From the NCBI RefSeq assembly GCF_000372825.1, contig NZ_KB910516.1, forward strand, positions 466,011 to 530,010: a stretch of 64,000 nucleotides of DNA. Reading direction: 5' to 3'. The notes beneath the pieces are model-generated. The model was not told the DNA's origin. It worked only from the letters and a program-made list of their open reading frames with translations, and searched no databases. This stretch comes from Methylobacterium sp. 77 (GTDB lineage: Bacteria > Pseudomonadota > Alphaproteobacteria > Rhizobiales > Beijerinckiaceae). How positions within the stretch are numbered: position 1 is the first letter of the stretch; each line of letters opens with the position of its first letter. The translations under genes were made by a program, and so were the position numbers. Below are positions 7,213 through 16,747 of this stretch, one piece after another.

Positions 7213-9240
7213 TCACTTCCTCAGCGGCACGCCCTTCGTCGTGAAGCGCGGCGCACCAGGATGGCGCATGGGTCGCCCCTTGCTCGCACCCGAGCCCGTT
7301 CCCGGCGGCTGCGAGAACGGCACGAGCTGGTCCGGCCTCGGGCCGATGAGATCGGCGCGGCCCATCTCCCTCAACGCCTCGCGGAGCAGGGGCCAGTTCT
7401 CGGGGTCGTGATAGCGCAGGAACGCCTTGTGCAGGCGCCGCTGCCGCAGCCCCTTGATTGCGTCGACCGGCTCGCTGCCGCCGCGCCGCACGCCTTGCAG
7501 CGGGTTGATTTCGGTATGGTACATCGTCGTGGCGGTCGCCATGGGCGAGGGCAGGAAGGTCTGCACCTGATCGGCGCGGTAATCGTTCTTCTTGAGCCAG
7601 ATCGCGAGGTTCATCATGTCCTCGTCGGTCGTGCCCGGATGCGCCGCGATGAAATACGGGATCAGGTAGTATTTCTTGCCGGCCTTCTTGGCGGCGGCGT
7701 CGAACATCTCCTTGAAGCGGTCGTAGGTGCCGATCCCCGGCTTCATCATCTTGTCGAGCGGGCCACGCTCGGTGTGTTCGGGCGCGATCTTGAGACGGCC
7801 ACCGACGTGGTGGGTCACGAGTTCCTCGACATATTCGGGGCTGCGGACCGCGAGGTCGTAGCGCACGCCGGAGGCCACCATCACCTTCTTGACGCCCTTC
7901 ACCTCGCGGACCTTACGATAGAGGCGGATCAGGTCGTCGTGCGAGGTGTTGAGGTTCGGGCAGATGTCCGGAAAGACGCAGGACGGCAGCCGGCAGGCCG
8001 CCTCGATCTTCGGGTCCTTGCAGGCCATCCGGTACATGTTGGCGGTCGGCCCGCCGACATCCGAGATCACGCCGGTGAAGCCCGGCGTCTTGTCGCGGAT
8101 CAGCTCGATCTCGCGCAGGATCGAGTCCTCCGAGCGGTTCTGGATGACGCGGCCCTCGTGCTCGGTGATGGAGCAGAACGTGCAGCCGCCAAAGCAGCCG
8201 CGCATGATCGTCACCGAGAACTTGATCATGTCCCAGGCGGGGATCTTCGCGTCGCCGTAGGAGGGATGCGGTGCTCGGGCGTAGGGCAGGTCGTAGACCG
8301 CATCCATCTCCTCGCTGGAGAGCGGGATCGGCGGCGGGTTGACCCACAGGTCGCGGTCGCCGTGGCGCTGGACGAGGGCGCGCGCGTTGCCGGGGTTGGC
8401 CTCCCGGTGCAGCACGCGCGAGGCGCGGGCATAGGCTTCCTTGTCGTCCTTGACCTCGTCGTAGGCGGGAAGCCGGATCACGGTCTCGCCGGGGCGGCGC
8501 GCGGCGGCCTCGTCGGCCGAATCGAGATCGTCGGCGGGCAGCTCGGTGTAATGCTCCGGCACGCGGCGGAACAGGGCGACGCCCCGGATCGAGTCGAGCT
8601 CGTTCGGCGCCTCGCCGGCGGCCATGCGGTTCGCGACCTCGACCACGGCGCGCTCGGCATTGCCGTAGATCAGAATATCCGCCTTCGCGTCAGCGAGGAT
8701 CGAGCGGCGCACCTTGTCGGACCAGTAATCGTAATGGGCGATGCGCCGCAGCGACGCCTCGATGCCGCCGAGGATGATCGGCACGTCCTTGTAGGCCTCG
8801 CGGCAGCGCTGCGTGTAGACGATGGTACTGCGATCCGGGCGCCGGCCGCCTTCCCCGCCCGCCGTGTAGGCATCGTCGTGGCGCAGGCGACGGTCCGCCG
8901 TGTAGCGGTTCACCATCGAATCGAGATTGCCGCCGGTGACGCCGAAGAACAGCGTCGGCTTACCGAGCGCCTTGAACGGCTCCGCCGATTGCCAGTCGGG
9001 CTGCGCGATGATGCCGACCCGGAAGCCCTGCGCTTCGAGCAGCCGGCCGATGATGGCCATGCCGAAGCTCGGATGATCGACGTAGGCGTCGCCGGTCACC
9101 AGCACGATGTCGCAGGCGTCCCAGCCGAGCGCCGCCATCTCGGCGCGGCTCATCGGCAGGAATGGCGCCGCCCGTCCGTGAGGCGGTGGCTTCCAGGCGA
9201 GGGGCGCCGGGGATCGGGGGGCGGACACTTGGAGTTCCAT
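7213..9240 (-). CDS. YgiQ family radical SAM protein (UPF0313)
   Basis: 675-residue radical-SAM protein of the YgiQ group. The iron-sulfur cluster motif CFGGCTFC (C349, C353, C356) sits in the middle of the chain after a long N-terminal region containing [21 protein letters not shown], a cobalamin-binding-fold-like start that is typical of the family. The C-terminal half holds the conserved [14 protein letters not shown] [12 protein letters not shown] and a basic tail. The reaction of this family is not established. A long open frame of about 700 codons on the opposite strand over the same bases is a GC-rich shadow. The gene stands alone, convergent with the GNAT gene. Confidence 0.9.
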   Translation of the reverse strand: MELQVSAPRSPAPLAWKPPPHGRAAPFLPMSRAEMAALGWDACDIVLVTGDAYVDHPSFGMAIIGRLLEAQGFRVGIIAQPDWQSAEPFKALGKPTLFFGVTGGNLDSMVNRYTADRRLRHDDAYTAGGEGGRRPDRSTIVYTQRCREAYKDVPIILGGIEASLRRIAHYDYWSDKVRRSILADAKADILIYGNAERAVVEVANRMAAGEAPNELDSIRGVALFRRVPEHYTELPADDLDSADEAAARRPGETVIRLPAYDEVKDDKEAYARASRVLHREANPGNARALVQRHGDRDLWVNPPPIPLSSEEMDAVYDLPYARAPHPSYGDAKIPAWDMIKFSVTIMRGCFGGCTFCSITEHEGRVIQNRSEDSILREIELIRDKTPGFTGVISDVGGPTANMYRMACKDPKIEAACRLPSCVFPDICPNLNTSHDDLIRLYRKVREVKGVKKVMVASGVRYDLAVRSPEYVEELVTHHVGGRLKIAPEHTERGPLDKMMKPGIGTYDRFKEMFDAAAKKAGKKYYLIPYFIAAHPGTTDEDMMNLAIWLKKNDYRADQVQTFLPSPMATATTMYHTEINPLQGVRRGGSEPVDAIKGLRQRRLHKAFLRYHDPENWPLLREALREMGRADLIGPRPDQLVPFSQPPGTGSGASKGRPMRHPGAPRFTTKGVPLRK

Positions 9241-9376
9241 GGGGTCCGTGCATAGACCGCCGAGGCCGCAATCTCAATGAAGCGCGAACTCGCGGAAGTT
9301 TCTACGGTCAGGTCGGACCGTAGGCGGATGCGGGGCAGGGGTCATAGCCCTGGGCTTCATGCCCCTTAGTTGGCGC

Positions 9377-9880
9377 CTATTGTTCGGTCAACGCCGCCTT
9401 GATCCGGCCGAGATCGAGCGCACGCCGGGCGGTCTCGATCTGCATGCATTCGCCGCTGAGCGGACCTCGGATGGTACCGTTGGGATAGACCTGAGCCGGC
9501 CATTCGCAGGCCTTTTGCCGAAAGCTCAGCCAGAGGCGCTGCGTGTCGCGCAGATAAATGCTGCCGTTCTCGTCCATCGCGCCGCTGGCATCCTTGTAGA
9601 TGCGGTTCAGGAGCGTATCCCAGGCCGCGATTTCGCGGCTGTAACAGGCGTTCATACCCATCGTGGACGAGCCGTCAGGCGTATCGATGCAGGGCTTCGA
9701 TACGCGGCCGATACAGGCGCTGCCGCCAGCATCGCCCTTCGCGAGCGCGATGCATTGCTCGATCAGAGCAAGATCGGACGAGGCCTGACGGCCGGTATCG
9801 GTCTGGGCGACGACACCGGTGCCAAACGACAGGGCGAGCGCCGCCAAAGCCGCGGCGACGATCCCGGTGGTCCTGTGCAT
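9377..9880 (-). CDS. Secreted protein with LprI-type (DUF1311) domain
   Basis: 167-residue exported protein. A signal peptide is clear (MHRTTGIVAAALAALALSFGTGVVAQ). The mature part has the LprI/DUF1311 pattern: six or so cysteines including a GMNACYSREIAAWDTLLNRIY helix, RLWLSFRQKACEW, and SGECMQIETARRALDL. The DUF1311 domain was first described in lysozyme-inhibitor LprI, but most bacterial members have no proven role, so lysozyme inhibition is only a possibility. It starts 11 bases after the stop of the TPR lipoprotein gene and is likely co-transcribed with it, suggesting a shared envelope function. Confidence 0.8.
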   Translation of the reverse strand: MHRTTGIVAAALAALALSFGTGVVAQTDTGRQASSDLALIEQCIALAKGDAGGSACIGRVSKPCIDTPDGSSTMGMNACYSREIAAWDTLLNRIYKDASGAMDENGSIYLRDTQRLWLSFRQKACEWPAQVYPNGTIRGPLSGECMQIETARRALDLGRIKAALTEQ

Positions 9881-9891
9881 CGTCGGGAGGC

Positions 9892-10761
9892 TCAGTTGAA
9901 GAGCGAGCCGACGCCGCCGGAGACGCGCCCCAATCCCTGCTTGGCCACGGCATTGCCCGGCTCGAGCTGGGCGGCGCGCTGGTAGCTCTCCATCGCCTCT
10001 TTCTTGCGGTTCGTCTTCTCGTAGGCGAGGCCGCGATAGGCCCAGGAGCTGGCGTCCTTGTTGTTGACGTTGAGGGCGGCGTTGTAATCCTCGATCGCCT
10101 TGTCGAACTGGTTCGTGGCGATAAGGCTCTGGCCGCGGGCGGCGTAGGGCGCGGCGACGAAGGGATTCCGATCGATGGCGGCGTCGAAATCGCCGATGGC
10201 CTGGGTGTTCTGGCCCTGGCGCTGACGCACGAGGCCGCGGGCATGATACGCCTCGGCCGATTCCGGCGTCAGGCGGATCGCCTGGTTGAGATCCGAGGTG
10301 GCGCCGTCGAGGTCGCCCTGGGCGCGCAGCACGTTGGCGCGGCCGATATAGGCCGGGCCGTAGCTCGGATCGGCCGAGATGGCCTTCGAGAAATCGGCGA
10401 GCGCCGCGTCGTTGCGGCCGGTCTGGCGGTAGGCCAGCGCACGGTTGTTGTAGGCCGAGGCCGAATTCGGATCGATCTGGACGGCCTTCGAGAAATCGCC
10501 GATGGCGTCGTTGAACTGGCCCGAGCGGGCATAGGCCGCGCCACGAGTGACGTAGGCACCGGCATCGTTCGGATTGCGCTGGATCACCTCGCTGAGTGAG
10601 GCGATGTTGACGTTGGTCGCGCCGGTGGCATCGGTCTCGACCACGGCGAATTGACGCGTCGCCGCGCCGCCGCCGCTATAGGTCTCACACCCGGCCAAAG
10701 CCGACGCAATCGCCACGGCCCCGACCAGACCTGCCTTCGCGCGCGGCATCACAAACGTCAT
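9892..10761 (-). CDS. TPR-repeat lipoprotein
   Basis: 289-residue lipoprotein with a lipobox SALAGC (Cys25) and at least six consecutive tetratricopeptide repeats after residue 50, each with the W/G-Y-A-F-A-P pattern (for example AYNNRALAYRQTGRNDAALADFSKAI). TPR solenoids bind protein partners; outer-membrane TPR lipoproteins often serve cell-wall or secretion assemblies, but no specific partner is evident. The start at 10761 is chosen because GAGAGGGG lies just upstream and it puts the lipobox at the right distance; the frame extends to 10845 without those signals. It is the first gene of a two-gene unit with the LprI-like gene. Confidence 0.85.
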   Translation of the reverse strand: MTFVMPRAKAGLVGAVAIASALAGCETYSGGGAATRQFAVVETDATGATNVNIASLSEVIQRNPNDAGAYVTRGAAYARSGQFNDAIGDFSKAVQIDPNSASAYNNRALAYRQTGRNDAALADFSKAISADPSYGPAYIGRANVLRAQGDLDGATSDLNQAIRLTPESAEAYHARGLVRQRQGQNTQAIGDFDAAIDRNPFVAAPYAARGQSLIATNQFDKAIEDYNAALNVNNKDASSWAYRGLAYEKTNRKKEAMESYQRAAQLEPGNAVAKQGLGRVSGGVGSLFN

Positions 10762-10858
10762 CGCCCCTCTCCCCTCGGGATCGCCATGCCCCCGAGGCAC
10801 GCTCCCGTCCGCTACTGCCGACCATCCCATCCTCCGCGACGCCACGACGGGCTTCGGA

Positions 10859-11056
10859 TCAATGCAGGTCGACGATCACCGGCACCGTCTCGCATCGCGG
10901 TGAACACGCGCTTAAAATGCGCCGGTCCCACCGCTCAAGCGGCGCGATGTGGCGAAGGTATGGCTCGGGCTCGGGCAGGGCCGAGAAGGGGCCGCCGCAG
11001 GTCGAGGCAGGGTGCAGGTGTGGCAGATAAGGCGCAGTTTCGTCGCCTCCAACCAC
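10859..11056 (-). CDS. Possible small protein downstream of purK
   Basis: A 65-codon frame starting at a GTG four bases beyond the purK stop (VVGGDETAPYLPHLHP...) and ending ...VPVIVDLH. Codon choice is mostly G/C at third positions as in real genes here, and the frame ends before the TPR gene's upstream region. AGG lies close before the GTG. No family is recognised; a proline/aspartate-rich chain with four cysteines is all that can be seen. It may be a genuine small gene at the tail of the purEK unit or chance. The rest of 10762-10858 shows nothing. Confidence 0.25.
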   Translation of the reverse strand: MVGGDETAPYLPHLHPASTCGGPFSALPEPEPYLRHIAPLERWDRRILSACSPRCETVPVIVDLH

Positions 11057-11060
11057 CAGC

Positions 11061-12155
11061 CTATGCGGTCGGAATGACCCGCGTGACATGGCCCATCTTG
11101 CGACCCGGACGGGCCTCGCCCTTTCCATACAGGTGCAGGTGCGCGCCAGGTTCGGCCAGAAGGGCCTGCCACTCCCCCACATCGTCGCCGATGAGGTTGT
11201 GCATCTCCACCGAGGCACCGGCGACACGCGAGGCATCACCGAGCGGCCAGGCGCAGACGGCGCGCACGTGCTGGGCGAATTGCGACGTCACCGCACCCTC
11301 GATGGTCCAGTGCCCGGAATTGTGCACGCGCGGGGCGATCTCGTTGACGATGAGGTGCTCGCCGGATTCATCGCGCACCAGAAACATCTCGACGGCGAGG
11401 ACGCCGACATAATCGAGCGCCTCGGCGATCCGCCGGGCGATCCCGATGGCGGTGCGGGCGGTCTCCTCGGACAGGTTCGGTGCCGGCACGCGAGTGAGCG
11501 CCAGGATATGATCGCGATGCTCGTTCTCGCAGAGATCGAAGGCGGCAAAGCTGCCGTCCGGCGAGCGCGCGGCGACCACCGAAACCTCGCGCTCGAACGG
11601 CACGAACCCTTCGAGGATGAGCGGAGCACCGCCGAACTCCGCGAAGATCGCATTGCGATCGCCCTCTTCGGCGGTCCGGATGATGCGCTGGCCCTTGCCG
11701 TCATAGCCGAACCGTCGGGTCTTGAGCACGGCGGGGAGGCCGATCGCCTCCAGCGCACGGGCGAGATCGTCGGGTGTATCGATCTGCCTGAACGGCGCGG
11801 TCGGGATGCCGAGGCCGTTGATGAAGGTCTTCTCGGAGAGGCGATCCTGAGTGGTGGACAATGCGTCGGCGCTCGGGCGCAGGGGCGCATGGCGCGCGAG
11901 CAGGTCGGCGGTCTGGCGCGGGATGTTCTCGAACTCGTAGGTCACGACGTCGACGCTGCGCGCGAAGCGAGCCAGCGCGTCGGAATCGTCATAGGCCGCG
12001 CAGGTCGTCTCGGCCGCGACGTCGAAGGCCGGGCTCTCGGCATCGGGCGCGTAGACATGGACCCTGAGGCCGTAATTGGCGGCGGCAAGCGCGATCATGC
12101 GGCCGAGTTGGCCGCCCCCGATGATACCGAGGGTGGAACCGGGCGTAAGGGACAT
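11061..12155 (-). CDS. purK: 5-(carboxyamino)imidazole ribonucleotide synthase
   Basis: 364-residue ATP-grasp enzyme of purine synthesis, converting AIR, ATP and bicarbonate to N5-CAIR. The N-terminal loop GIIGGGQLGRMIALAAANYG is the PurK signature. The ATP-grasp core shows VLKTRRFGYDGKGQ, the EGFVPFEREVSVVAARS strand and NEIAPRVHNSGHWTIEGAVTSQFAQH near the metal site. The ATG at 12155 (MSLTPGSTLG) is five bases after the purE stop; a GTG at 12164 overlapping the purE stop is an alternative start. PurK hands N5-CAIR to PurE, encoded just upstream. Confidence 0.96.
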   Translation of the reverse strand: MSLTPGSTLGIIGGGQLGRMIALAAANYGLRVHVYAPDAESPAFDVAAETTCAAYDDSDALARFARSVDVVTYEFENIPRQTADLLARHAPLRPSADALSTTQDRLSEKTFINGLGIPTAPFRQIDTPDDLARALEAIGLPAVLKTRRFGYDGKGQRIIRTAEEGDRNAIFAEFGGAPLILEGFVPFEREVSVVAARSPDGSFAAFDLCENEHRDHILALTRVPAPNLSEETARTAIGIARRIAEALDYVGVLAVEMFLVRDESGEHLIVNEIAPRVHNSGHWTIEGAVTSQFAQHVRAVCAWPLGDASRVAGASVEMHNLIGDDVGEWQALLAEPGAHLHLYGKGEARPGRKMGHVTRVIPTA

Positions 12156-12160
12156 GTCGG

Positions 12161-12667
12161 TCACGGAAGCTGAGTCTCCGGCCTTTCGGCCACGGATGCG
12201 GTCTGTGCCGCGCGCCATGCATCGAGGCGTTCGGCGAGGGCGGTGTCGGTGAGGGCCAGGACGGCAGCGGCGAGGAGTGCCGCGTTGACGGCTCCGGCAC
12301 GGCCGATGGCGAGGGTGCCGACGGGGATGCCGGCCGGCATCTGAACGATGGAGAGCAGGCTGTCCTGGCCGGACAGAGCCTTCGACTCCACTGGAACGCC
12401 GAAGACCGGCAGGGGCGTCATGGCAGCGGTCATGCCGGGAAGATGGGCGGCCCCGCCGGCACCGGCGATGACGACCTTGAAACCGGCAGCCTTCGCAGTC
12501 TTGGCGAAGGCGACCAAGCGGTCCGGCGTGCGATGGGCGGAGACGATGAACGCCTCGTGAGGCACGCAGAGCGCATCGAGGGTAGCGGCGGCGTGGTGCA
12601 TGGTCGCCCAGTCCGACTGGCTCCCCATGATGATCGCGACCGGGGGCGCTCCCGCCATCGTCGTCAC
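12161..12667 (-). CDS. purE: N5-carboxyaminoimidazole ribonucleotide mutase
   Basis: 168-residue class I PurE, rearranging N5-CAIR to CAIR. All signatures are present: [12 protein letters not shown] near the N-terminus, [14 protein letters not shown] with the catalytic histidine, [31 protein letters not shown] and the [20 protein letters not shown] segment. First gene of a purEK unit; purK follows after five bases. The N-terminus has two candidate ATGs four codons apart (MTTMAGAPP); the first is used here. Confidence 0.97.
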   Translation of the reverse strand: MTTMAGAPPVAIIMGSQSDWATMHHAAATLDALCVPHEAFIVSAHRTPDRLVAFAKTAKAAGFKVVIAGAGGAAHLPGMTAAMTPLPVFGVPVESKALSGQDSLLSIVQMPAGIPVGTLAIGRAGAVNAALLAAAVLALTDTALAERLDAWRAAQTASVAERPETQLP

Positions 12668-12797
12668 TTCCTTCCCGAGATGATCATGCTTCCCGAGACG
12701 ATCACGGCCGCATGATCAAGACTGCGCGATCCCGGACAGCATCCGGAGACCCGATCTCGCCGCATACGCGTGCGGCCGCCCGCCCGCAAGCCGGCAC

Positions 12798-13016
12798 TCA
12801 GGCGATGATGTCGGGCGTGATCTGGTCTTCCAGATAGGAAATCCGGTCTCGCAGGCCGAGTTTGCGCTTCTTGAGACGCTGGACCTGCAACTGGTCGCCG
12901 GCAACGCTCAGTTCCAGTGCATCGATGGCCCCATCGAGGTCACGATGCTCCTGGCGGAGCCGCGCCAGTTCCTCGACGAACTCCGCCGTCGCGTTGTCCT
13001 CGAACTCACCCGCCAT
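12798..13016 (-). CDS. YdcH/DUF465 family small coiled-coil protein (copy 1)
   Basis: 72-residue basic-acidic coiled coil of the DUF465 family. After MAGEFEDNATAEFVEELARLRQEHRDLDGAI it carries the family-defining C-terminal motif QVQRLKKRKLGLRDRISYLEDQI (the 'LK+RKL.LKD.I' motif). The function of the family is unknown. The start at 13016 is preferred over upstream frames to 13091 because it gives the normal family length and AGGTG precedes it. It is divergent from a second DUF465 gene at 13238, with 221 bases between the two starts. Confidence 0.85.
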   Translation of the reverse strand: MAGEFEDNATAEFVEELARLRQEHRDLDGAIDALELSVAGDQLQVQRLKKRKLGLRDRISYLEDQITPDIIA

Positions 13017-13237
13017 CGCACCTGCAGCCCCAACACGCCCTTCGACAAACCATGCGGCACACCCGGCCCTGCGGCAAGGCGGTGGCCGCAATTCGCGCTG
13101 GAAGAAGCCTGTTCCACCGAATCAAGACTGGCCGCACGGATTTAACCAATGTTGCGTTTGTCGTGAATCGGGTTTCGACAGCCGGCTCATCCTGTGCCAC
13201 TCTGCCTGAGTCGGAACGATGACAGGAGAAACGACTC

Positions 13238-13420
13238 ATGTCGCTGCAGACGCATTTGAGCCAGCTCGCCCTCAAGCACGAAGCCCTCGAGCGGGAAATC
13301 CACTCTGCGATCCAAAGCCCCTCGGAGAACGATCTACGGATCGCTGAATTGAAGCGACGCAAACTTCACCTGAAGGACGAGATCAATCGGCTTCGAGCCG
13401 AAACGGACTCGGTGCACTAA
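13238..13420 (+). CDS. YdcH/DUF465 family small coiled-coil protein (copy 2)
   Basis: 60-residue DUF465 protein, almost entirely predicted helix: MSLQTHLSQLALKHEALEREI followed by the motif LRIAELKRRKLHLKDEINRLRAE. A strong ribosome site (ACAGGAGAAACGACTC) precedes the ATG, and a clean terminator follows at 13460, so it is a monocistronic gene. It shares the C-terminal motif with the divergent neighbour at 12798 but has a shorter N-terminus. Function unknown. Confidence 0.9.
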   Translation: MSLQTHLSQLALKHEALEREIHSAIQSPSENDLRIAELKRRKLHLKDEINRLRAETDSVH

Positions 13421-13459
13421 AGCCAGTTCCCAGTCATTCCGGGTCAAGCGACCCATCAG

Positions 13460-13487
13460 CCGCCGCGCCGCCCAGCGCGGCGGTTTT
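13460..13487 (+). terminator. Rho-independent terminator after the DUF465 gene
   Basis: Perfect nine-pair stem CCGCCGCGC / GCGCGGCGG (13460-13468 with 13475-13483), six-base loop, followed by TTTT and further T-rich sequence. It lies 40 bases after the stop of the 60-residue DUF465 gene. Confidence 0.85.
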
Positions 13488-13572
13488 CGTTTGTGTCGCG
13501 GCGCATATGCCTTGGGCTACACTCCAGTGAGAAGCCGGCATCTTTCGACCGGCGGACCGGGGACGAAACGCC

Positions 13573-15516
13573 ATGCACGTTGCTTCGACGAATCCCGATC
13601 CGGTACGATTGCCGGAACCCTATGGCCCGGTTCACGCCGCTTCCCTCGCCGATCCGGAAGGCTTCTGGCTGAAGGCTGCAGAGGCGCTCGAATGGGAGAT
13701 CGCGCCGGCGCGCGCCTTCGATCCGGAGGTCGGCGCCTATGGTCGCTGGTTCCCCGACGCGACGCTGAACGCCTGCCACAATGCGGTCGACCGGCACGTG
13801 GCGAATGGCCGGGGCGAGCAGGCGGCGATCCTCTACGATTCCCCCGTTACCGGCACGAAGCGCACGATCACCTATGCGGAGCTGCGGGACGAGGTGGCGA
13901 CGCTCGCCGGCATCCTCGCGCTGCTCGGCGTCGGCAAGGGCGACCGGGTCGTCATCTACATGCCGATGATTCCGGAGGCCCTGTTCGGTATGTTGGCCTG
14001 CGCGCGGCTCGGAGCGGTCCATTCGGTGGTGTTCGGCGGGTTCGCCGCCAATGAACTCGCCATCCGCATCGCCGACGCGGCGCCCAAGGTGGTGCTCGCG
14101 GCCTCCTGCGGCATCGAGCCGAGCCGGGTCGTGCCCTACAAGCCGCTGCTGGACGCCGCCATCGCCGCCTCGCCGCACAAGCCCGACGCCTGTCTCATCC
14201 TCCAGCGCCCGCAAGCCGGAGCGGCCCTGGTCGAGGGCCGGGACCGCGACTGGGCGGCGAGCATGGCACAGGCGAAAGCCGCCGGGATCGGCGCGGATTG
14301 CGTGCCGGTGGCGGCGACCGACCCGCTCTACATCCTCTACACGTCGGGAACGACCGGAAAGCCGAAGGGGGTGGTGCGCGATACCGGCGGCTATTGCGTC
14401 GCCCTGTGCTGGTCGATGCCCAACCTCTACGACGTGAGGCCGGGCGAGGTGTATTTCTGTGCCTCCGACATCGGCTGGGTGGTCGGGCACTCCTACATCG
14501 TCTACGCGCCGCTGCTCCACGGCTGCACCACCATCCTTTACGAGGGCAAGCCGGTGGGAACGCCCGATGCCGGGGCGCTGTGGCGCGTCGCGGCCGAATA
14601 CGGCGCCGCCTGCCTCTTTACGGCGCCGACCGCGCTGCGGGCGATCAAGAAGGATGATCCGCGCGCCGAACTCGTCGCCTCCTACGACCTGCAGCACTTC
14701 CGCTCGCTGTTCCTCGCCGGCGAGCGGGCCGACCCGGATTCGGTCGCCTGGGCCGAGCGGGCCCTGGAGCGGCCGGTGATCGACCATTGGTGGCAGACCG
14801 AGACCGGTTGGGGCATCGCAGGAAATCCCATCGGGATCGGCCAATTGCCGGTGAAGCACGGCAGTGCCTGTGTGCCGATGCCGGGATACGACCTCGCCAT
14901 CCTCGACGAGGCCGGCAAGCCGCTGCCAGCGGACACGATGGGCACGATCGCGCTGCGGCTTCCCCTGCCGCCCGGTTGCCTGCCGACCTTGTGGGGCTCG
15001 GACGAGCGCTTTCGCCAGAGCTACCTCACCACGTATCCCGGCTGGTACGACACCTCGGATGCCGGCATCGTCGATAGGGACGGCTACGTCACCGTGCTCG
15101 GGCGGACGGACGACATCATCAACGTCGCCGGCCACCGCCTCTCCACCGGCGGGATGGAGGCCGTGCTCGCCGCCCATCCCGATGTCGCCGAATGCGCCGT
15201 CATCGGCATTCGCGACGCGCTCAAGGGCGAGCAGCCCTGCGGCTTCGTGGTGCTGAAATCCGGTGTCTCGCGCGATCCGTCGGAGATCGAGCGCGAACTC
15301 GTCGCCTCGATCCGCGAGCGCATCGGTCCCGTCGCCGCCTTCAAGCTGGCGCTCACCGTGGCGCGGCTGCCCAAGACCCGTTCGGGCAAGATCCTGCGCG
15401 GCACCATGAAGAAGATCGCCGACGGCGAGGCCTGGACCACACCACCGACCATCGACGACGCCGCCGTCCTCGACGAGATCGGCGAGAGTTTGAAGGGGAG
15501 GGGGATCGGAGGGTAG
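13573..15516 (+). CDS. prpE: Propionate--CoA ligase (acetyl/propionyl-CoA synthetase)
   Basis: 647-residue AMP-forming acyl-CoA synthetase most like PrpE (propionyl-CoA synthetase) rather than Acs. The P-loop is LYILYTSGTTGKPKGVV, the A5-type motif WWQTETGWGIAGNP, the hinge GRTDDIINVAGHRLSTGGMEAVL, and the acylation/adenylation lysine in TRSGKILRGTMKK (Lys606, a target of Pat-type acetylation in homologues). The YxVADP-type opening and 'FGGFAANELAIRI' stretch fit the propionate clade. It feeds propionate to propionyl-CoA and then methylmalonyl-CoA metabolism. The ATG at 13573 follows the DUF465 terminator by about 85 bases. A long antisense frame over the gene is a shadow. Confidence 0.88.
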   Translation: MHVASTNPDPVRLPEPYGPVHAASLADPEGFWLKAAEALEWEIAPARAFDPEVGAYGRWFPDATLNACHNAVDRHVANGRGEQAAILYDSPVTGTKRTITYAELRDEVATLAGILALLGVGKGDRVVIYMPMIPEALFGMLACARLGAVHSVVFGGFAANELAIRIADAAPKVVLAASCGIEPSRVVPYKPLLDAAIAASPHKPDACLILQRPQAGAALVEGRDRDWAASMAQAKAAGIGADCVPVAATDPLYILYTSGTTGKPKGVVRDTGGYCVALCWSMPNLYDVRPGEVYFCASDIGWVVGHSYIVYAPLLHGCTTILYEGKPVGTPDAGALWRVAAEYGAACLFTAPTALRAIKKDDPRAELVASYDLQHFRSLFLAGERADPDSVAWAERALERPVIDHWWQTETGWGIAGNPIGIGQLPVKHGSACVPMPGYDLAILDEAGKPLPADTMGTIALRLPLPPGCLPTLWGSDERFRQSYLTTYPGWYDTSDAGIVDRDGYVTVLGRTDDIINVAGHRLSTGGMEAVLAAHPDVAECAVIGIRDALKGEQPCGFVVLKSGVSRDPSEIERELVASIRERIGPVAAFKLALTVARLPKTRSGKILRGTMKKIADGEAWTTPPTIDDAAVLDEIGESLKGRGIGG

Positions 15517-15614
15517 AGAATCCGACTCATGCTCTCGTCCCTGGCGCTTTCACGCCGGCTGCGCCATCTACGCCGATATCCGACGATGCTCACGCCGATG
15601 ACCGGAGCCCGCGC

Positions 15615-16733
15615 ATGACCGCACGCCTGTTCGAGCCCCTGGCACTCGATGGCCTCACCCTCGCCAACCGCATCATCGTTGCACCGATGTGCCAGTATTC
15701 GGCCCATGCCGGGCAGGCGAGCGACTGGCACCTGATGCATCTGGGACAGCTCGCCATGTCGGGTGCGGGCCTGCTGATCCTGGAAGCCACCGCGATCTCG
15801 CCGGAAGCGCGGATTTCGCCCACCGATCTCGGACTCTATTCGGACGAGACCGAGCGGGCGCTCGGCCGCGTCCTCGATTCCGTGCGGCTATACGCGCCGA
15901 TCCCGATCGCGATCCAGATCAACCATGCCGGCCGCAAGGCGTCGAGCCGCGCTCCCTGGGACGGTGGCTCGCAGATCGCGCCGGAGGCACCGGACGGCTG
16001 GCGTACGGAAGCGCCTTCGGCCATCGCTCATGGCGACGGCGAAGTCCCTCCCCATGCCCTCGACGCGGCAGGGCTGAAGCGTATCCGCGAGGGTTTCGTT
16101 GCGACGGCCCGGCGTGCCCTTCGCCTCGGGATCGACGGGTTCGAGCTGCACGCGGCCCATGGCTACCTGCTGCATCAGTTCCTGTCGCCGCTCTCCAACA
16201 GCCGCACCGATGAGTATGGCGGCAGCCTCGAGAACCGGATGCGCTTCCCCCTCGAATGTTTCGAGGCGGTGCGTGAGGTCGTGCCCGCCGGAAAGCCGGT
16301 CTGGATGCGCGTCTCGGCCACGGATTGGGTCGGAGGTGGCTGGACCCTGGACGAGACGGTGGACTTGGCCCACGCGCTCAAGCGGCGTGGATCGGCGGCG
16401 ATCCACGTCTCCACCGGAGGCCTGTCCACGCGCCAGGAGATCCCGCTCGCACCCGGCTACCAGGTTCCGTTCGCCGATAGGATCAAGGCCGAGACCGGCC
16501 TCACCACCATCGCGGTCGGCCTCATCACCGAGGCGGCCCAGGCGGAGGCGATCCTGGCGGAGGGGAAGGCCGACGCCGTCTCGCTTGCCCGTGCCATGCT
16601 CTACGATCCGCGCTGGCCTTGGCATGCGGCGGCCGAACTCGGTGCACAGGTGAGTGCGCCCAGGCAGTATTGGCGCTCGCAGCCCCGCGAGTTCAAGACC
16701 CTCTTCCGCGACACCCAGTTCGGGCAACGCTGA
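15615..16733 (+). CDS. NADH:flavin oxidoreductase, old yellow enzyme family (YqjM-like)
   Basis: 372-residue FMN-binding TIM barrel of the OYE family, reducing activated alkenes with NAD(P)H. It has the YqjM/thermophilic-like features: short chain, NRIIVAPMCQYSAHAGQASDWHLMHLGQLA (with the Cys of the regulatory site in 'MCQYS'), IQINHAGRKASS, and the substrate-binding His pair in GFELHAAHGYLLHQFLSPLSNSRTDEYGGSLENRMRF. The C-terminal FMN phosphate loop is ITEAAQAEAILAEGKADAVSLARAMLYDPRWPW. The start at 15615 (MTARLFEPLALDGL) is the family start; upstream frame is shadow of prpE. Physiological substrate unknown. Confidence 0.93.
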   Translation: MTARLFEPLALDGLTLANRIIVAPMCQYSAHAGQASDWHLMHLGQLAMSGAGLLILEATAISPEARISPTDLGLYSDETERALGRVLDSVRLYAPIPIAIQINHAGRKASSRAPWDGGSQIAPEAPDGWRTEAPSAIAHGDGEVPPHALDAAGLKRIREGFVATARRALRLGIDGFELHAAHGYLLHQFLSPLSNSRTDEYGGSLENRMRFPLECFEAVREVVPAGKPVWMRVSATDWVGGGWTLDETVDLAHALKRRGSAAIHVSTGGLSTRQEIPLAPGYQVPFADRIKAETGLTTIAVGLITEAAQAEAILAEGKADAVSLARAMLYDPRWPWHAAAELGAQVSAPRQYWRSQPREFKTLFRDTQFGQR

Positions 16734-16747
16734 TCCGATTTCAGGCA

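Noticed and set aside
7153..9255. 700-codon plus-strand frame over the YgiQ gene
   Set aside because: It is the complementary shadow of a clear radical-SAM protein with an intact CxxxCxxC motif. It has no ribosome site and biased composition.
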